From: Bdellovibrionaceae bacterium UBA1609
GTDB lineage: Bacteria; Bdellovibrionota; Bdellovibrionia; Bdellovibrionales; UBA1609
Assembly (NCBI GenBank): GCA_002321895.1
Contig: DCMZ01000010.1
Span: forward strand, 1-64,000
Length of the DNA stretch: 64,000 bases
Direction: 5' to 3'
Part shown: positions 36,406-45,575 of the stretch, piece by piece
How the letters are laid out: the number at the start of each line of letters is the position of its first letter
How positions within the stretch are numbered: position 1 is the first letter of the stretch
Notes under the pieces: generated by a model
Database searches by the model: none
The model's input: the letters and a program-made list of their open reading frames with translations, nothing else
Told to the model about the DNA's origin: nothing
Made by a program: the position numbers and the translations under genes

Positions 36406-36585
36406 ATGGCCAGTCCTAAAAGTAAAATTTCTCGTTCAAAAAGAGGTATGCGCCGTGCGCATAATGCACTTAAAGCCCCTACTGTGAATAACTGCAGCAA
36501 CTGTGGTTCATTAGTACAACCTCATCGTGCATGCCCTTCTTGTGGTTACTATAAAGATCGAGAAGTCCTAACATCACTCGATTAA
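36406..36585 (+). CDS. rpmF: 50S ribosomal protein L32
   Basis: A 59-residue protein in the gap between the YceD-like gene and fabH. It starts MASPKSK, followed by the L32 signature SRSKRGMRRAHNAL, then a zinc ribbon of four cysteines (CSNC and CPSC, about residues 30-46). An AAAAGGTGG site lies upstream. It is the usual rpmF position next to yceD and the fab genes. Confidence 0.95.
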   Translation: MASPKSKISRSKRGMRRAHNALKAPTVNNCSNCGSLVQPHRACPSCGYYKDREVLTSLD

Positions 36586-36655
36586 TTTAGAATAAAACGG
36601 ATTTTACTCGCCTCAGCAGAGCCACACAGCACATCACCCTTCGATGGAGGAAATC

Positions 36656-37654
36656 ATGGCGGATACCTTTTACCAAACCAAAATTTCGGGGACAGGTCAC
36701 TACCTGCCTCCTAAACTTCTGACAAACAAAGATCTTGAAAAACTTGTTGAAACCACTGATGAGTGGATCACCGAGCGCACTGGAATTAAAGAGCGACATA
36801 TTGCTGATGAGTCTCAAGCATCTAGTGACCTAGCCTATGAAGCCGCAAAAATTGCCATCAAAGAAGCGGGACTCACTCCCGAAGACATTGACTGCATCAT
36901 TTTCCCAACTGTGACACCCGATCATGTTATGCCTAGTTCAGCCTGCTTGCTTCAAGAAAAGCTGGGCGCAAAGAATTGTATGGCATTTGATTTAACTGCT
37001 GCCTGTAGTGGTTTTATATATGCAATGAGTATTGCTCATTCTTTTATTCAGACCGGTCACTATAAACATGTATTGTGCATTGGCTCTGAAGTACTTAGTA
37101 AATTTGTTGATTACACAGACCGTGGGGTTTGTATCCTTTTTGGAGATGGATCTGCTGCCGCAGTTTTATCTAGAGCCGAAGAAGGTGAAGAGTCCAAAAT
37201 CTATTCAAGACACTGTTATGCAGAAGGCGCGCACGGAAAATTACTTTATTTGCCAATGGGAGGATCCGCCATTCGCCCTAGCCATGAAGCCATCGAGGCC
37301 AATCAACATACGGTAGAGATGAATGGTCGAGAAATATTCAGAAATGCTGTGCGCACAATGGGGAAAGCCGCTCAGACCACATTAGAAACTAACGGCATGA
37401 CTAAAGAAGATGTGGACTGGTTTATTCCTCATCAAGCCAATGCTAGAATTATAGAAGCTGTAGCTAAACACATAGATTTTCCAATGGAAAAAGTCATTGT
37501 TGAATTGGCCGACATTGGCAACACTTCTGCCGCAACCATTCCCATTGCCATGGATAGAGCCATTCGCGATGGCAGAATCAAAAGAGGCCAAAACATTTTA
37601 TTAGCAGCCTTTGGTGGCGGCCTTACCAGTGGTGGACTTCTTTTAAAATACTAA
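36656..37654 (+). CDS. fabH: Beta-ketoacyl-ACP synthase III
   Basis: A 332-residue enzyme from the ATG at 36656, six bases after GGAGG. The condensing nucleophile is Cys117 (LTAACSGF), with His in IPHQAN and Asn in IGNTSAAT. FabH starts fatty-acid chains from acyl-CoA and malonyl-ACP. In most relatives plsX sits between rpmF and fabH; here only 70 bp separates them. Confidence 0.96.
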   Translation: MADTFYQTKISGTGHYLPPKLLTNKDLEKLVETTDEWITERTGIKERHIADESQASSDLAYEAAKIAIKEAGLTPEDIDCIIFPTVTPDHVMPSSACLLQEKLGAKNCMAFDLTAACSGFIYAMSIAHSFIQTGHYKHVLCIGSEVLSKFVDYTDRGVCILFGDGSAAAVLSRAEEGEESKIYSRHCYAEGAHGKLLYLPMGGSAIRPSHEAIEANQHTVEMNGREIFRNAVRTMGKAAQTTLETNGMTKEDVDWFIPHQANARIIEAVAKHIDFPMEKVIVELADIGNTSAATIPIAMDRAIRDGRIKRGQNILLAAFGGGLTSGGLLLKY

Positions 37655-37664
37655 GGAGAATTTC

Positions 37665-38642
37665 ATGATACATGCCGTATTCCCCGGACAAGGCAGTCAG
37701 GCTCCCGGGATGGGCGCCTATCTTTACAAAGAATTTGATTTTGTACGCCATCTATTTGAAGAAGCAAGTGATGCTCTATCACAAAATATGAAAAAGCTTC
37801 TATTGGATGGAGATGAGAAAGAGCTCGCTCTCACAGAAAACACCCAGCCCGCCCTTCTACTCTGTTCATCGTCGACTTTTTTGGCAGCCAAAAAGCTATT
37901 TGATCTACAGATTCACATGGGTAGTGGCCACTCCATTGGCGAATGGGCCGCTCTCGTAGCTGCGGGTGCCATAGAGTTTAGCGATGCCATTAAAGCGGTA
38001 AGAGAACGAGGAAAAGCTATGCAGTCAGCGGTTCCCGTCGGGGCCGGAGGAATGATCGCGGCAATGGGACTCACTCCGGAACAGGTCAAAGCCCTTTGTA
38101 TTTGGGCTGCCACCGAACATCCGGAAGGCGGCGTTTTGGAGCCTGCCAATTTTAATGCTCCCGGACAGATAGTGTTAAGTGGACATAAAAAGCAATGTGA
38201 TTGGTTGATAGCCAATACAAAAAAAGAAGTTTTTGAAAACCTACCCGCACCACATAATCAGGTTCGCAGACTAAAATTTATTCCCTTAAAAGTCTCAGCA
38301 CCCTTTCATTGTTCTTTAATGAAACCGGCAGAAGAAACAATGAAACTAATTATAGACGATATGGACTTTGGAGCATGTGATTTTCCCATCATTCAAAATT
38401 TGGAAGCCAAATATTATGATACGGTACCGGAAATAAAATCAGCTCTGACTCAACAAATTTCATCTTCAGTGAAATGGGAAGACTGCGTAAAAAGTTTGGC
38501 TCATTCTGGAGTCACCGAAGTGGTAGAGTTTGGCCATGGTAAAGTCTTAGGTGGCTTAATTAAGAAAATTTCAGGGGATTTGAATGTTTATCCCACAACA
38601 AATTTAGATGAATTCAGACAAATAGAAACTTTAGCGAAATAG
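37665..38642 (+). CDS. fabD: Malonyl-CoA:ACP transacylase
   Basis: A 325-residue enzyme following fabH by 10 bp with an AAGGAG site. The active serine is Ser90 in GHSIGEWAA; the conserved GQGSQ motif (residues 8-12) is present. It loads malonate onto ACP for chain extension. The length is slightly above E. coli FabD, with an insertion near residue 130. Confidence 0.96.
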   Translation: MIHAVFPGQGSQAPGMGAYLYKEFDFVRHLFEEASDALSQNMKKLLLDGDEKELALTENTQPALLLCSSSTFLAAKKLFDLQIHMGSGHSIGEWAALVAAGAIEFSDAIKAVRERGKAMQSAVPVGAGGMIAAMGLTPEQVKALCIWAATEHPEGGVLEPANFNAPGQIVLSGHKKQCDWLIANTKKEVFENLPAPHNQVRRLKFIPLKVSAPFHCSLMKPAEETMKLIIDDMDFGACDFPIIQNLEAKYYDTVPEIKSALTQQISSSVKWEDCVKSLAHSGVTEVVEFGHGKVLGGLIKKISGDLNVYPTTNLDEFRQIETLAK

Positions 38643-38651
38643 GAGAATTTC

Positions 38652-39398
38652 ATGTCCACTCACTCTCTAGAGGGTAAAAAAATCATCGTGACCGGTGGGA
38701 GTCGCGGAATTGGAGCTGGCATTGTTAAATATTTAGCCTCTAAAGGAGCAAGTGTTTACTTCTCTTACTCATCCAATAAAGAGTCTGCCGAAGCCCTTTT
38801 AAAGGATCTGCCCGGCTCTGGACATCAATGCTTCCAACTCAATATATCTGATAGCGAAAACGTCGAATCTTCCTTTAAACAAATTTTAGGCGAAATGGGG
38901 CAAGTGGATGGCCTGGTAAATAATGCCGGAATCACTGCGGATCAGCTTTTAATGCGTATGAAAGAAGATGATTTCAATCGTGTTTTAACCACAAACCTAA
39001 CAGGTTCATTTTTGTGCATTAAGATGGTTTTAAAGCCAATGATGAAGGCCAGAAAAGGCTCGGTGGTGAATATCACTAGCGTTGTAGGGCAAATGGGAAA
39101 TGCTGGCCAAGCCAATTATGCCGCCTCAAAGGCAGGAATAGATGGCCTCACCAAATCAGCAGCTTTAGAAGTGGCTTCTAGAAATATTAGGTTCAACTGT
39201 GTCGCTCCTGGTTTTATCAACACCGATATGACAGGGGCATTGGATGACAATCAAAAACAGCAGATGTTTGATCGTATCCCTATGGGGCGGATCGGTGATG
39301 TTGATGATGTAGCTTCAGCGGTGGCATTTTTACTCGGAGACGAAAGCCATTATATAACGGGGCAAACGATTGCCGTAAATGGCGGCATGTATATGTGA
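38652..39398 (+). CDS. fabG: 3-oxoacyl-ACP reductase
   Basis: A 248-residue short-chain dehydrogenase, nine bases after fabD, with AGGAGAATT. The NADPH loop GGSRGIGAG, NNAG motif and catalytic Tyr156/Lys160 (NYAASKAG) are present, with Ser in NITSVVGQ. It reduces the 3-ketoacyl-ACP in fatty-acid elongation. Standard length. Confidence 0.96.
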   Translation: MSTHSLEGKKIIVTGGSRGIGAGIVKYLASKGASVYFSYSSNKESAEALLKDLPGSGHQCFQLNISDSENVESSFKQILGEMGQVDGLVNNAGITADQLLMRMKEDDFNRVLTTNLTGSFLCIKMVLKPMMKARKGSVVNITSVVGQMGNAGQANYAASKAGIDGLTKSAALEVASRNIRFNCVAPGFINTDMTGALDDNQKQQMFDRIPMGRIGDVDDVASAVAFLLGDESHYITGQTIAVNGGMYM

Positions 39399-39440
39399 TT
39401 TGGCAGCGCATTAACAGCGCTAAAGCCGTGTGAAAACTGA

Positions 39441-39468
39441 TTGTTTTCTCTTTTGAAATCGTTAGAAT
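39441..39468 (+). promoter_or_regulatory. Candidate acpP promoter
   Basis: TTGTTT at 39441-39446 and TAGAAT at 39463-39468, spaced 16 bp, resemble sigma-70 -35/-10 boxes. They sit in the 106-bp gap ahead of acpP, which often needs its own promoter because ACP is very abundant. Confidence 0.35.
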
Positions 39469-39504
39469 CGAGCTGATTTAATTAAAATTGTTAGGGAGTT
39501 ATTT

Positions 39505-39735
39505 ATGGAAACGAAAGTTCACAAAATAATTGAAGAACAACTGGGTGTAGAATCTGATCGCGTTAAACCTGAAGCCTCTTTCATCGACGATTTAGGCGCT
39601 GACAGCTTAGATATCGTTGAACTTGTTATGGCGATGGAAGAAGAATTTGATTTAGAAATTCCTGACGAAGATGCTGAAAAACTTCGTAAAGTACAAGACG
39701 TACTCACCTACCTAAAAGAAAAAGGTAAAGCTTAG
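39505..39735 (+). CDS. acpP: Acyl carrier protein
   Basis: A 76-residue, highly acidic protein. The 4'-phosphopantetheine attachment site is Ser34 in GADSLDIVE. The GGGAG site is strong. It carries acyl chains for all fab enzymes around it. Length and motif match the family exactly. Confidence 0.97.
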   Translation: METKVHKIIEEQLGVESDRVKPEASFIDDLGADSLDIVELVMAMEEEFDLEIPDEDAEKLRKVQDVLTYLKEKGKA

Positions 39736-39770
39736 TTTATACCTCTTAATCCAAACACCCGGAGGAGTTA

Positions 39771-41048
39771 ATGAGCACATCTGTTTATGAGCGAAAAAGC
39801 ATTGCCCAACGCAGGGTCGTAGTAACAGGTATGGGCGCGATGTCTCCTCTTGGGTTAGACGCCTCTACAAATTGGGAGTCAGCTCTCAATGGTAAAAGTG
39901 GAATTGATAAAATAACCTCTTTGGATTGTTCAAATTTTAACGTCAGTATTGGCGGAGAAATTAAAGGTTTTGATCCGGAAAACTTCATTGATAAAAAAGA
40001 AATTAAAAAGATGGATCGATTCATTCAGATCTCCATCGCGGCCACTGATGAAGCCTTGAAAGATTCTGGAATTGAGTTTACTGAGGCCCTTAAAGAAAGA
40101 ACTGGCTGCATCATCGGTGTAGGTATCGGTGGGCTCATCAGTATCGAAGAGAATCATAAAATTTTGATGGAACGTGGCCCTAGTCGAGTTACACCTTTCT
40201 TTATTCCGAAAGTCATAACCAACTTAGCTTCCGGTCAAATTAGCATTAAACACGGTTTAAAAGGTCCAAACTATACCGTTACATCTGCTTGTGCTAGCGG
40301 AAACCATAGCATTGGTGATGCTGCTCTTCTCATTCGCAATGGAATGGCAGACGTGATGGTCGCCGGGGGATCTGAGGCCGCCATTTGTAGTATGGCGGTG
40401 GTAGGTTTTGGCAATATGCGCGCATTGTCCACGAGAAACAATGAGCCGACGGCCGCTAGTCGCCCTTGGGATGAGGACCGCGATGGCTTTGTTTTAGGTG
40501 AGGCCGCAGCCACTCTTATCCTAGAAGACTATGAACATGCCTGTAAAAGAGGGGCTAAAATCTATGCTGAGCTTACTGGTTACGGTATGAGTTCTGATGC
40601 TCATCATATGACTACCCCTTCTGAAGGGGGCGTTGGTGCCGCGCAGGCTATGAATCTTAGTTTGCAAGATGCAAATCTTAACCCAGAAGACATTAAGTAT
40701 ATTAATGCCCATGGCACTTCAACTCCAGCTGGAGATATTGTTGAAGCTGATGCAGTAAAGTTGGCATTTAAAGATCATTCTAAAAACATCTGGATGAGCT
40801 CTACGAAGAGTATGACGGGCCACACATTGGGTGCTGCTGGTGCACTGGAGAGTTTTTTCACAATTATGAGTGTATATAAAAACTGTGCACCACCGACCAT
40901 AAATTTGGATAATCCAAGTGAAGGTTGTGATTTAGATTTTATTCCACACACTGCCCGCGAGGGAAATATTGAACATGCTTTAAACAATAGTTTTGGCTTT
41001 GGCGGAACCAATGCCTGTCTTATTTTTTCAAAGTGTAAACCCATTTAA
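39771..41048 (+). CDS. fabF: 3-oxoacyl-ACP synthase II
   Basis: A 425-residue enzyme with GGAGGAG upstream. The nucleophile is Cys174 (TSACASGNH); the two catalytic histidines are in NAHGTSTPAGD and the KSMTGHTLGA region. FabF elongates ACP-bound chains and sets membrane fluidity. It is followed at 27 bp by rpiB in the same direction. Confidence 0.96.
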   Translation: MSTSVYERKSIAQRRVVVTGMGAMSPLGLDASTNWESALNGKSGIDKITSLDCSNFNVSIGGEIKGFDPENFIDKKEIKKMDRFIQISIAATDEALKDSGIEFTEALKERTGCIIGVGIGGLISIEENHKILMERGPSRVTPFFIPKVITNLASGQISIKHGLKGPNYTVTSACASGNHSIGDAALLIRNGMADVMVAGGSEAAICSMAVVGFGNMRALSTRNNEPTAASRPWDEDRDGFVLGEAAATLILEDYEHACKRGAKIYAELTGYGMSSDAHHMTTPSEGGVGAAQAMNLSLQDANLNPEDIKYINAHGTSTPAGDIVEADAVKLAFKDHSKNIWMSSTKSMTGHTLGAAGALESFFTIMSVYKNCAPPTINLDNPSEGCDLDFIPHTAREGNIEHALNNSFGFGGTNACLIFSKCKPI

Positions 41049-41075
41049 TGCCATCTATTCAACGGGGAGGAAAAA

Positions 41076-41522
41076 ATGGCTGACGATATTCAACTTGCCA
41101 TTGCCTCTGATCATGCTGGTTTTGAAGCAAAGCAAACTCTTATGGCTGCTGAGCGTGACAGAAACTGGATTGATTTAGGGCCAAGTAATGACAATTCTGT
41201 AGACTATCCGGATTACGCAGATAAAGTGTGCGAACATGTTCTGAAGAACCCTAACACTTTGGGTGTATTGATATGTGGAACAGGTATAGGTATGTCGATT
41301 CGCGCCAATAGGTATCCGGGCATCCGGGCAGCCCTATGCACCACGCCTGAAATGGCAATCGCTGCCAGAGAGCATAATGATGCAAACATCCTAGTGCTTG
41401 GTGCACGCACGATGAGTCCCGATGAAATACTAGTGATTTTTATAGAATATATGCAATCAGAATTTTTAGGCGATCGCCACGAACGTCGAGTTCAAAAACT
41501 AGATAGCCCCGTCAACCTTTAA
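41076..41522 (+). CDS. rpiB: Ribose 5-phosphate isomerase B
   Basis: A 148-residue protein with GGGGAGG upstream. ASDHAGFEAK at the start, LICGTGIGMSI and the ALCTTPEMA loop are RpiB hallmarks (RpiB/LacAB family). It interconverts ribose 5-phosphate and ribulose 5-phosphate. The rpiB-glyA order is common in deltaproteobacteria and supports cotranscription. Confidence 0.95.
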   Translation: MADDIQLAIASDHAGFEAKQTLMAAERDRNWIDLGPSNDNSVDYPDYADKVCEHVLKNPNTLGVLICGTGIGMSIRANRYPGIRAALCTTPEMAIAAREHNDANILVLGARTMSPDEILVIFIEYMQSEFLGDRHERRVQKLDSPVNL

Positions 41523-41531
41523 GGAGTTTTA

Positions 41532-42776
41532 ATGGAATTGATTGATAGTAGCATTAAAGATGAGTTGGTTTTAAAATCACTAAAAAAAGAAGTAGACCGT
41601 CAAACCTACGGCTTAGAAATGATTGCCTCCGAAAACTATGCATCAAAGCAAGTTATGGCTGTACAAGGCTCTGTACTTACAAATAAATACGCCGAAGGCT
41701 ACCCTGGCAAAAGATACTACGGTGGATGCGAATTTGTAGATGAGATTGAGCAACTTGCCATTGATAGAGCCAAAGAGCTGTTTGGATCGGAGCACGCAAA
41801 TGTGCAGCCCCATTCGGGAAGTCAGGCGAATATGGCTGTGTATCTTGCTGCTATGGAACAAGGAGATACTGTTTTAGGAATGGATCTTTCTAATGGTGGG
41901 CACCTTACCCACGGCAGTCCTGTAAACTTCTCTGGTTTACTTTTTAATGCTGTTTCCTACGGAATCGATCCTGAAACCCACCGAATCAATTACGAAACAA
42001 TTATGAAACAGGCTAAAGAGCATAAACCCAAAATGATTATTGCTGGTTACTCAGCCTACCCTAGAACTCTTGATTTTGCTGAGTTTAGAAAAATAGCCGA
42101 TGAAGTGGGAGCCCACCTATTTGTGGATATGGCTCACTTTGCCGGCCTTGTGGCAGGCGGAGTTCACCCTAACCCTGTGCCTCATGCCGACTTTGTAACC
42201 ACCACGACACATAAAACTTTAAGAGGTCCTCGTGGCGGCTTGATTCTGACCAACGAAGCATGGGCCAAAAAGGTAAACTCTAAAATCTTCCCTGGCATCC
42301 AAGGAGGACCTTTGGAGCATGCGGTTGGAGCTAAAGCCGTAGCATTTGGCGAAGCCTTAACTCAAGACTTCAAAGATTACTCGCAAAGAGTGGTCGAAAA
42401 TGCGAAAGCTCTTGCCTCGGCGTTGCTTGATCTGGAATTTGATCTGGTAACAGGTGGAACAGACAATCACCTCATTTTATTGGATCTATCGAACAAGTCG
42501 ATCACGGGTAAAGATGCTGAAATCGCATTGGATAAAGCGGGAATCACAGTAAATAAAAATACAGTTCCCAATGAAAAGCTAAGTCCTTTTGTGACAAGTG
42601 GAATTCGAATAGGAACTCCTGCACTCACAACGCGAGGGATGCAAGCACCAGAAATGCATCAAATTGCAGACTGGATTCATCAAGCCATCACCCATCATGA
42701 AAAGGATGCCGAATTAGAATCTATTAAAAAAGAAGTTCGTAAATTGTGCGAACAGTTTCCAATTTACGATCAATAG
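41532..42776 (+). CDS. glyA: Serine hydroxymethyltransferase
   Basis: A 414-residue PLP enzyme nine bases after rpiB. The PLP lysine is Lys228 in TTTHKTLRGPRGG; the NVQPHSGSQAN motif and the YAEGYPGKRYYGG segment are intact. It converts serine and tetrahydrofolate to glycine and methylene-THF. It ends the operon beginning at the YceD-like gene. Confidence 0.97.
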   Translation: MELIDSSIKDELVLKSLKKEVDRQTYGLEMIASENYASKQVMAVQGSVLTNKYAEGYPGKRYYGGCEFVDEIEQLAIDRAKELFGSEHANVQPHSGSQANMAVYLAAMEQGDTVLGMDLSNGGHLTHGSPVNFSGLLFNAVSYGIDPETHRINYETIMKQAKEHKPKMIIAGYSAYPRTLDFAEFRKIADEVGAHLFVDMAHFAGLVAGGVHPNPVPHADFVTTTTHKTLRGPRGGLILTNEAWAKKVNSKIFPGIQGGPLEHAVGAKAVAFGEALTQDFKDYSQRVVENAKALASALLDLEFDLVTGGTDNHLILLDLSNKSITGKDAEIALDKAGITVNKNTVPNEKLSPFVTSGIRIGTPALTTRGMQAPEMHQIADWIHQAITHHEKDAELESIKKEVRKLCEQFPIYDQ

Positions 42777-42790
42777 CCCCAAACTTCCTA

Positions 42791-42823
42791 GGGCCTTGGT
42801 CTTAATAGACAAGGTCCTATTTC
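42791..42823 (+). terminator. Imperfect hairpin after glyA
   Basis: TAGGGCCTTGGTCT and AGACAAGGTCCTA form an imperfect stem around TAAT, just after glyA. One mismatch, one bulge and no long T-run make it a weak terminator candidate. Confidence 0.4.
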
Positions 42824-42854
42824 GTTAAGAGATTGAAACACTTAAAATAAGAGC

Positions 42855-43391
42855 ATGCGCATCTTTGTCATTACTTTTTTAGCTCTACTTATGTCCGGTT
42901 GCGGAACACTTAAAACTCCCCAATTTCGCACCAATAGCTACCGCTCTGCGGGATATAAACATGTAGCTCTTAACCATAAAATGAAAAGAGAACCCAGTGG
43001 CGGAATCGGAGCCAGTCATGTTGAATTGTTATGGCCCGTCGCTCGCCCTGATATCAGCCAAAGCTTTGCCCCACCTACCAATAGAAAACATGATGGTATT
43101 GATCTTAGAGGGCGAAAAAACACTCCCATTAAAGCCGCTCACAGCGGTGTAGTGGTCTATGCTGGACGTAGATACTCAGGTTATGGAAAAATGATTTTAA
43201 TAAACAATGGTGCTGATATCTCCACGCTCTATGCTCATCTTAATAAATATGCCGTTAAAACAGGTGATCGAGTTCAGAGAGGACAAGTGATCGGTTATAT
43301 GGGGCGAACCGGCAGAGCCACTGGAGTTCACTTACATTTTGAAGTCTTAAAAGATAAAATCCCAGTAGACCCCATGGGAATCCTGCCTTAA
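42855..43391 (+). CDS. M23 (LytM) family peptidase lipoprotein
   Basis: A 178-residue protein with lipobox MSGC. The LytM domain has His79 and Asp83 (HDGIDL) and the HLHFE motif (His159, His161), so all zinc ligands are present and it should be enzymatically active, unlike NlpD/EnvC activators. It cleaves peptidoglycan cross-links, in cell separation or in attack on other cells. No LysM domain. Confidence 0.87.
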   Translation: MRIFVITFLALLMSGCGTLKTPQFRTNSYRSAGYKHVALNHKMKREPSGGIGASHVELLWPVARPDISQSFAPPTNRKHDGIDLRGRKNTPIKAAHSGVVVYAGRRYSGYGKMILINNGADISTLYAHLNKYAVKTGDRVQRGQVIGYMGRTGRATGVHLHFEVLKDKIPVDPMGILP

Positions 43392-43395
43392 AAGT

Positions 43396-44025
43396 TCACC
43401 TTTTAGCGCAAGCAATTTGACTGGGTTTATCGCCCTTCAATTTAGTTCTTCCTAGAACCCTAAAATAATCTAAACGATAGGCAGCACCCACCTGAAGGCA
43501 CTTTTCATACATAGGATGATCTTTCTCAATAACTATCTTAGTGGCGCTAGAATATTCCAATTGATTTAAAGGATTCCATTTTATCTCGCCTAAATAATTA
43601 TCTTTAAAAAGAGAACGTCCTTCTTTATCAAAAATTTCAAACTCGCCTTTTCCATTTAATACTCCCGAATATATAACCAATTGCGATTGATTGGGCGAAA
43701 AGGAGTGTAAGTAAGGCCCCTTACTTGTCAGGCTTCCATTAAAATAGATGATTTTTCTACGTGAGTGATTAACAACAGCGGTCATCCCTCCCCGTGTTTT
43801 ACCCACCACAGGAAAACTCCACTGACTTATATCCTTATAGATGGCATGAGGAATTCCTTTTGATTTGTACCCTGCCATTTCCGAAAACATCACCCCTTTA
43901 TCAAAGTAGAACTTTACCGTCTTTCCCGAGACAGTCTTTGTACCCAAGTCTACGATATCGCTCTTAGCATAAAGAATTGAGCAAAATCCCGCGATCAATA
44001 AATTAAAAAAGAATAATTTCTTCAT
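43396..44025 (-). CDS. Secreted beta-rich protein, unknown
   Basis: A 209-residue protein with a signal peptide (cleaved after LYAK). The mature chain has many short beta strands and aromatic residues, suggesting a beta-propeller or a sandwich, but no motif. It follows a small membrane-protein gene by 14 bp and probably shares its transcript. Unrecognised. Confidence 0.5.
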   Translation of the reverse strand: MKKLFFFNLLIAGFCSILYAKSDIVDLGTKTVSGKTVKFYFDKGVMFSEMAGYKSKGIPHAIYKDISQWSFPVVGKTRGGMTAVVNHSRRKIIYFNGSLTSKGPYLHSFSPNQSQLVIYSGVLNGKGEFEIFDKEGRSLFKDNYLGEIKWNPLNQLEYSSATKIVIEKDHPMYEKCLQVGAAYRLDYFRVLGRTKLKGDKPSQIACAKR

Positions 44026-44039
44026 TGAAACATTTTAAT

Positions 44040-44291
44040 TTAAGAATTCTTTTTTTGAAAGATCAAATAAATGAGCATGGGCATGTATAGAGCTGGAAAA
44101 AAAATAAATACCGCCGCAAACACTCCAATTAAAGTGGCATATAATGGTGAAACATACTGGCTCATTTGAGCTTGAGCCCAATTAAAACTATAGTAAGCAG
44201 AAACAATCGCCACCACTAACGAGATGTAGGAGATCACATTTTCAATTTTAGAATTTTTGGAAGTGTTGGATGAATCCGTTTCCATATTCAA
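44040..44291 (-). CDS. Small two-helix membrane protein
   Basis: An 83-residue protein with two hydrophobic segments (about residues 22-40 and 52-75) and a polar N-terminus. It overlaps the previous gene's end by 4 bp. No family known; its place between two exported proteins suggests an envelope role. Confidence 0.5.
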   Translation of the reverse strand: MNMETDSSNTSKNSKIENVISYISLVVAIVSAYYSFNWAQAQMSQYVSPLYATLIGVFAAVFIFFPALYMPMLIYLIFQKKNS

Positions 44292-45334
44292 TTCACCCGT
44301 CTAAACTCGACTTTTGTAAGTCCCTCTAGAAAAACAGGTAAGGACTGGAGGTCATAGCCTGTTTCAGTTTGCATATAGTCTCTAGCTTCATCTAAGATCC
44401 GCTCCACTTCTTTTGGAGAACGAAGCTCATCAGAAAAAAACTCCATATTTAAATCAAATAGCTCATCTAGTCTCGGATCATCTCTTCTATTATATAGAAA
44501 CAGGTAAAAAGATAGTTCTCTCTCGGAAATCTTTTCTTCAAAGGGGGAAACTCTCTCATAAGCTTCAGGATCCTTAAATAATTGGAGAGAGAACACATTG
44601 TTTTTTCCCACAACATATTCCTCTAAAAACTTCATCATGGGGTGCCAGTTATATATAAAATTAGCTATTAGAAAGAAGTTTAGACTATTTTTTTCGGTGA
44701 GTTCCAAGTCGCCCTTCAAAGCCTGCTTCTCAAAATTAAGATCTTCGTCGATCCTCTCAACTTGCCGCTCTAGTTCCTTCACAGCTTCCAACAAAAGAGA
44801 CTCAAAGAGAGGTTCCGGTTTTAATGTAGTAGTACGGCCGTTTGTGCCATTAGATTCTGATACACTTTGCTTGTTGGAAAATAACGAAACCACATTTTCA
44901 GCATTAAAGCTGGTTAAACTTGAGAGTTGGGGGTTCTGCTCAGAATCACTTAGTGTTTCTTTTGCAACTCCACTTTCGATCATCTCCCATATCTTTGCCT
45001 CTACAACAAAATGAACTTCAGATGCAACTTCAGACAGACTCATTAAGATTCGATAGACTTCATCAATTTTAATCCATTTTTGTAGCTTCTTTTCTAGTTC
45101 TGGATGATGTCTTACTACCCAAAATACGGGGGCAACTGAATCAAGCCGCATTTCGTAGTCGGCTTCGCGCAATTGCTCTGCCTGCTTGGACATTTTCCAA
45201 TCTCGGTTGGTTGTATTATCAACAACAAGTTTTAAAGGAAATTTTGCACCAAAGAGTGATCCACAGAAATTCGCTGCATAAGCAGATGAGCCCAAAAAAC
45301 TACAAATACTGAATAGAATTAGACTACACTTCAA
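44288..45334 (-). CDS. Secreted helical protein, unknown
   Basis: About 348 residues from a TTG at 45334, which follows GAGAGG and begins a signal peptide (cleaved after AYAA); the GTG at 45370 is less well placed. The mature protein is acidic, helical, with many ExxE patterns. No domain recognised. It heads a three-gene minus-strand group with the next two. Confidence 0.5.
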   Translation of the reverse strand: MKCSLILFSICSFLGSSAYAANFCGSLFGAKFPLKLVVDNTTNRDWKMSKQAEQLREADYEMRLDSVAPVFWVVRHHPELEKKLQKWIKIDEVYRILMSLSEVASEVHFVVEAKIWEMIESGVAKETLSDSEQNPQLSSLTSFNAENVVSLFSNKQSVSESNGTNGRTTTLKPEPLFESLLLEAVKELERQVERIDEDLNFEKQALKGDLELTEKNSLNFFLIANFIYNWHPMMKFLEEYVVGKNNVFSLQLFKDPEAYERVSPFEEKISERELSFYLFLYNRRDDPRLDELFDLNMEFFSDELRSPKEVERILDEARDYMQTETGYDLQSLPVFLEGLTKVEFRRVN

Positions 45335-45523
45335 AGAAAACCTCTCACTTTTGATACCCAAACCTCCCACAAAGGTGCCAATTTGGGATTCATTTTTTTC
45401 AAATAGGAAGAAATTACATTATGATATGTTGAATATGAGTTTATTCCACAACAGGTTCTTATACATCCTGCCTAGTTCTGCACAATCTGTAACCTTGTAG
45501 TGAATATGCCTATTTAGAAATAA

Positions 45524-45551
45524 AAAACCCGATACAAAAGTATCGGGTTTT
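45524..45551. terminator. Strong rho-independent terminator
   Basis: AAAACCCGATAC pairs with GTATCGGGTTTT around AAAA, a 12-bp perfect stem with T/A tracts on both sides. It ends the outer-membrane barrel gene on the minus strand. Confidence 0.9.
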
Positions 45552-45575
45552 GAACTTATTAGAATATATTATTTA

